Of a stretch of 21,905 nt of DNA, positions 19,650 through 21,905 are shown piece by piece (the stretch's first letter is position 1; every line of letters starts with the position of its first letter). Source of the DNA: JBAYJY01 sp041664945 (lineage in GTDB: Bacteria > UBP15 > UBA6099). Below the pieces are notes generated by a model. It saw only the letters and a program-made list of their open reading frames with translations, searched no databases and was not told the DNA's origin. The position numbers and the translations under genes were made by a program. Where the stretch lies: assembly GCA_041664945.1 (NCBI GenBank), contig JBAYJY010000069.1, positions 1 through 21,905 of the forward strand, written 5' to 3'.

Positions 19650-21905
19650 TTATTTCGACCCGAGTTTCAACAACTCTTTTTTCGCCATGTCGAGATCGGG
19701 AGTTATTTTTAGTTCCTCTTTGAATTGAGCTACGGCTTCAGGCTTTCTTTTCAGACGCGTGAGATGGCGCCCGTATTCAAAATGAGTGAGTTCGGCGTAG
19801 TCGCTGATGGCCAACGCTTTCTTGAATGTCTTCTCAGCAAGGTCGTTCTTGCCGGCGGAACTGAGGTAAACAGCATAATTGCGAAGGAAGATCGGGTCTT
19901 CCGGGTTGGATTTCAGAGCTTTAAAAATGTACTCGCGCGCATGTGGGAGGTCGCTTTTGTTCAGGACGAGAAGGTAAGCGATATATGAAAGAGTGTCAGG
20001 GTCTTCAGGCTTCGGCTTGAGGTTTTCAATGCGTTTGATAGTTTTAACGCTTTCGGCTGAGTTTCCCAATCTGAACTGAAAATGCGAGATTGAAAGCAAG
20101 GCGGGGATTTTGAATTCGAGTTCGGCGCTGAGTTCGATACTGGAAATACCTTTGAATTTTTTCGGGATGTCGATATCGCTCTCTGCAGTTTTCCCCGACC
20201 TATTCTGTTCTATCGACTGCTGTTCGAAAAGTTTGATTTTTTCGAATTGTTCGGAAGTGGGAAGCGAGGAAATGAAATTGGAAAGAGAGATAATGCCGTC
20301 CTTATAGCGGCCGGAGAGGCCGAGCGCGTTGCCGTAGAAAAACTGCCATCCTGAAGTTAGCAGGCGAGGATATAGCGATTGGTCAGACTTGGAGGAAGCG
20401 CGAGGCGGCGCGGATTTGAAAGTATCCGAGGCGGCGGCGTATAATCCTTTTTTGCATAGTTGCTTACCCTTAATCAAATAAGCAATGTCTGAGTCTGGGA
20501 AGAGGCGGATCATATTATCAGCAGTCTTAATCACGTCATTGCCGCGGTCGGCCATATAGTAGGAACTGAGAAGAAGCGCGATCGGCCCGGGGCCTGAGAA
20601 AGCATGGCTGAAAGATTCCGAGAGAACGCCTATCGCTTTGTCATATTCGTGGCGTCCGATGTAAATCTCCGCAGGTCCTGTGTATGCAAAAGTGTCGGTC
20701 GGCTGAATAGATCTGATTTTCTCATACATTTCGAGAATTTTGTCGGATTGCTGAGACGGATCGAGAGAAAACAATTTTATGTAATAGTTGCCGGCGAGAT
20801 TCGAGGCGATATCGAAATTCTCCGGCTCGATAGCATGCGCTTTTTCGAGTTCGTTGATCGCTTCGTCGAATTTGCCGGCTGATGAATATGCCATGCCGAG
20901 GAAAAGATGCCCGTTCGCTGATTTCGGCCATACTTCGACGACATCAGTAAGCATCTTTACTGATGAGGCATAGTTCTTTTGGTCCCATTGTGTAATCGCC
21001 CGGTTGAGCGCCCAGTCCGCGGTGCTCTCTTCGGGTTCACCAGCTTTCTTCAGATTCAGCTCTTTCGGGAAAGAGTTAAGCTTGAATCGTGTTATACTCG
21101 AAGGAGCGACAACAAAAATAAAATTTTCGTCTGAAAACAGGAATGAGTTCGAATAGTTGTTGAGGTTCTCCGGTTTTTCGTCCCAGAATCTCATTTCGAT
21201 ATAGTCCGGAATCATCAATTTCTGAGTGAGAGCGCCGGTGTCCGGATCAAGAATCTGCAAAAGACCGTCGGATGAAATAATGAAAAGTTTTTTGCGAAGA
21301 AGAAGCGCGGTTTTCGCGAGCAGACGCTCGGAGTCATAAGTCCAGCCTTTGAGAGACGAATCCGACGGAGTGAAAGAGATGCGCCTGTCGTCGATAGATA
21401 GTGCGCCGCCGGGAATAATGTTCGGGTCGAAAATCATTGAGGGAGCGGCAATGAGAGGTTTGTAATCTGTAGGCGCGGGCTTGGAATTCAGTTGCTGGTC
21501 CTGCCGGTCTGTAATAATTGGATCGAATGTGTCGTCAGCGTGTCGAACTGCAAACTGCGAATTGTCGGCTGTAGAGAGAAGCGTGTCGCCCGCGCCAATG
21601 TTGAGGTAAGATGACCAAATCAGGTTCTTATGCGAAATACTTATCTCGTTCAGCGTCTTGCCGCTTTGAACAACAAACGTATAGTCGTCGAGTTTATAAA
21701 ATGTGAATGTATCGCTGAATCTGTATTCCCATTGTCTTGCGCCTGTGTTTCGGTCAATGAAATAGACAACTCTGTCCGCGTTTTCAACGATAATATTGTC
21801 GGGAGTGAAAAGCAGCAGGCTGCGACCGATGTCCGGTTTGATGCGGCAGGTCCAATCCTTTTCGGGATAAATTTCAGAGTTCGCGGGCAGCGTTGAAAAT
21901 GAAAA
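19650..21905 (-). CDS. PQQ-repeat/TPR protein, 5' end missing
   Basis: The frame is open to the right edge of the window, so the gene starts outside; 751 residues are visible. An ATG at 21437 is internal: upstream of it the frame reads on without stops and with sensible sequence (for example YFIDRNTGARQWEYRF). Visible residues 1 to about 260 are beta-propeller-like, with PQQ/quinoprotein-type repeats of pattern D-xx-TG-xxx-W (also LQILDPDTGALTQ). From about residue 295 on, TPR helices dominate, such as GHLFLGMAYSSAGKFDEAINELEKAHAIEPEN and several degenerate copies, ending in a last array (AELTHFEYGRHLTRL). Such proteins are usually periplasmic or outer-membrane scaffolds. A signal peptide would be in the missing part. 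Partner and function are unknown. Confidence 0.85.
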   Translation of the reverse strand, partial: FSFSTLPANSEIYPEKDWTCRIKPDIGRSLLLFTPDNIIVENADRVVYFIDRNTGARQWEYRFSDTFTFYKLDDYTFVVQSGKTLNEISISHKNLIWSSYLNIGAGDTLLSTADNSQFAVRHADDTFDPIITDRQDQQLNSKPAPTDYKPLIAAPSMIFDPNIIPGGALSIDDRRISFTPSDSSLKGWTYDSERLLAKTALLLRKKLFIISSDGLLQILDPDTGALTQKLMIPDYIEMRFWDEKPENLNNYSNSFLFSDENFIFVVAPSSITRFKLNSFPKELNLKKAGEPEESTADWALNRAITQWDQKNYASSVKMLTDVVEVWPKSANGHLFLGMAYSSAGKFDEAINELEKAHAIEPENFDIASNLAGNYYIKLFSLDPSQQSDKILEMYEKIRSIQPTDTFAYTGPAEIYIGRHEYDKAIGVLSESFSHAFSGPGPIALLLSSYYMADRGNDVIKTADNMIRLFPDSDIAYLIKGKQLCKKGLYAAASDTFKSAPPRASSKSDQSLYPRLLTSGWQFFYGNALGLSGRYKDGIISLSNFISSLPTSEQFEKIKLFEQQSIEQNRSGKTAESDIDIPKKFKGISSIELSAELEFKIPALLSISHFQFRLGNSAESVKTIKRIENLKPKPEDPDTLSYIAYLLVLNKSDLPHAREYIFKALKSNPEDPIFLRNYAVYLSSAGKNDLAEKTFKKALAISDYAELTHFEYGRHLTRLKRKPEAVAQFKEELKITPDLDMAKKELLKLGSK

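Overview
This is a bacterial chromosomal window of moderate GC content, densely coded, with short Shine-Dalgarno-led intergenic gaps and many 1-11 base overlaps between genes. The standout content is an hgcAB mercury-methylation locus. Together with a molybdopterin oxidoreductase and a 2[4Fe-4S] ferredoxin, this points to an anaerobe from sulfidic or iron-reducing sediment, wetland or groundwater. Nothing in the window fixes the phylum. The mix of TPR/PQQ, SUMF1-like and HD-GYP genes would fit a poorly cultured Gram-negative-type lineage, but that is inference.

Layout, left to right. (1) 1-2026, + strand: the 3' part of a TlpA/ResA-type thioredoxin-fold gene (CPHC active site), a 105-aa protein of unknown function, and an MFS_3-type exporter that overlaps it. 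(2) 2085-3954, + strand: a candidate promoter with repeated operator-like elements, a small AbrB/SpoVT-type protein with three vicinal CysCys pairs, hgcA and hgcB. (3) 4044-5159, - strand: a secreted protein of unknown function, convergent with hgcB. (4) 5496-7664, - strand: a stand-alone molybdopterin oxidoreductase. It is divergent from (5) 7844-11990, + strand: a membrane-anchored PEP-synthase/rifampicin-phosphotransferase-like protein followed, with overlap, by a polytopic membrane protein carrying a C-terminal SUMF1/FGE-like domain. (6) 12247-14636, + strand: an HD-GYP-type protein whose stop overlaps the start of a DNA-methylase-like gene. (7) 14734-21905, - strand: six co-directional genes. 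Transcribed right to left they are a PQQ/TPR protein cut by the window edge, a monoacylglycerol-lipase-like hydrolase, an RlmD/TrmA-family RNA methyltransferase, and a tightly overlapping trio of DegT/StrS aminotransferase, WbqC-family protein and LmbE/PIG-L deacetylase.

How the genes work together. HgcA is the membrane corrinoid protein that passes a methyl group to Hg(II). HgcB is its ferredoxin partner, which re-reduces cobalt and probably delivers mercury through C-terminal thiols. The AbrB-like gene just upstream is placed to be a dedicated regulator or metal-binding accessory, and all three proteins carry vicinal cysteines. The aminotransferase-WbqC-deacetylase trio looks like a surface-glycan module for an amino- or acylamino-sugar. 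The PEP-synthase-like/SUMF1-like membrane pair is the least explained part of the window. I saw no tRNA, rRNA, CRISPR array, insertion sequence or integrase.
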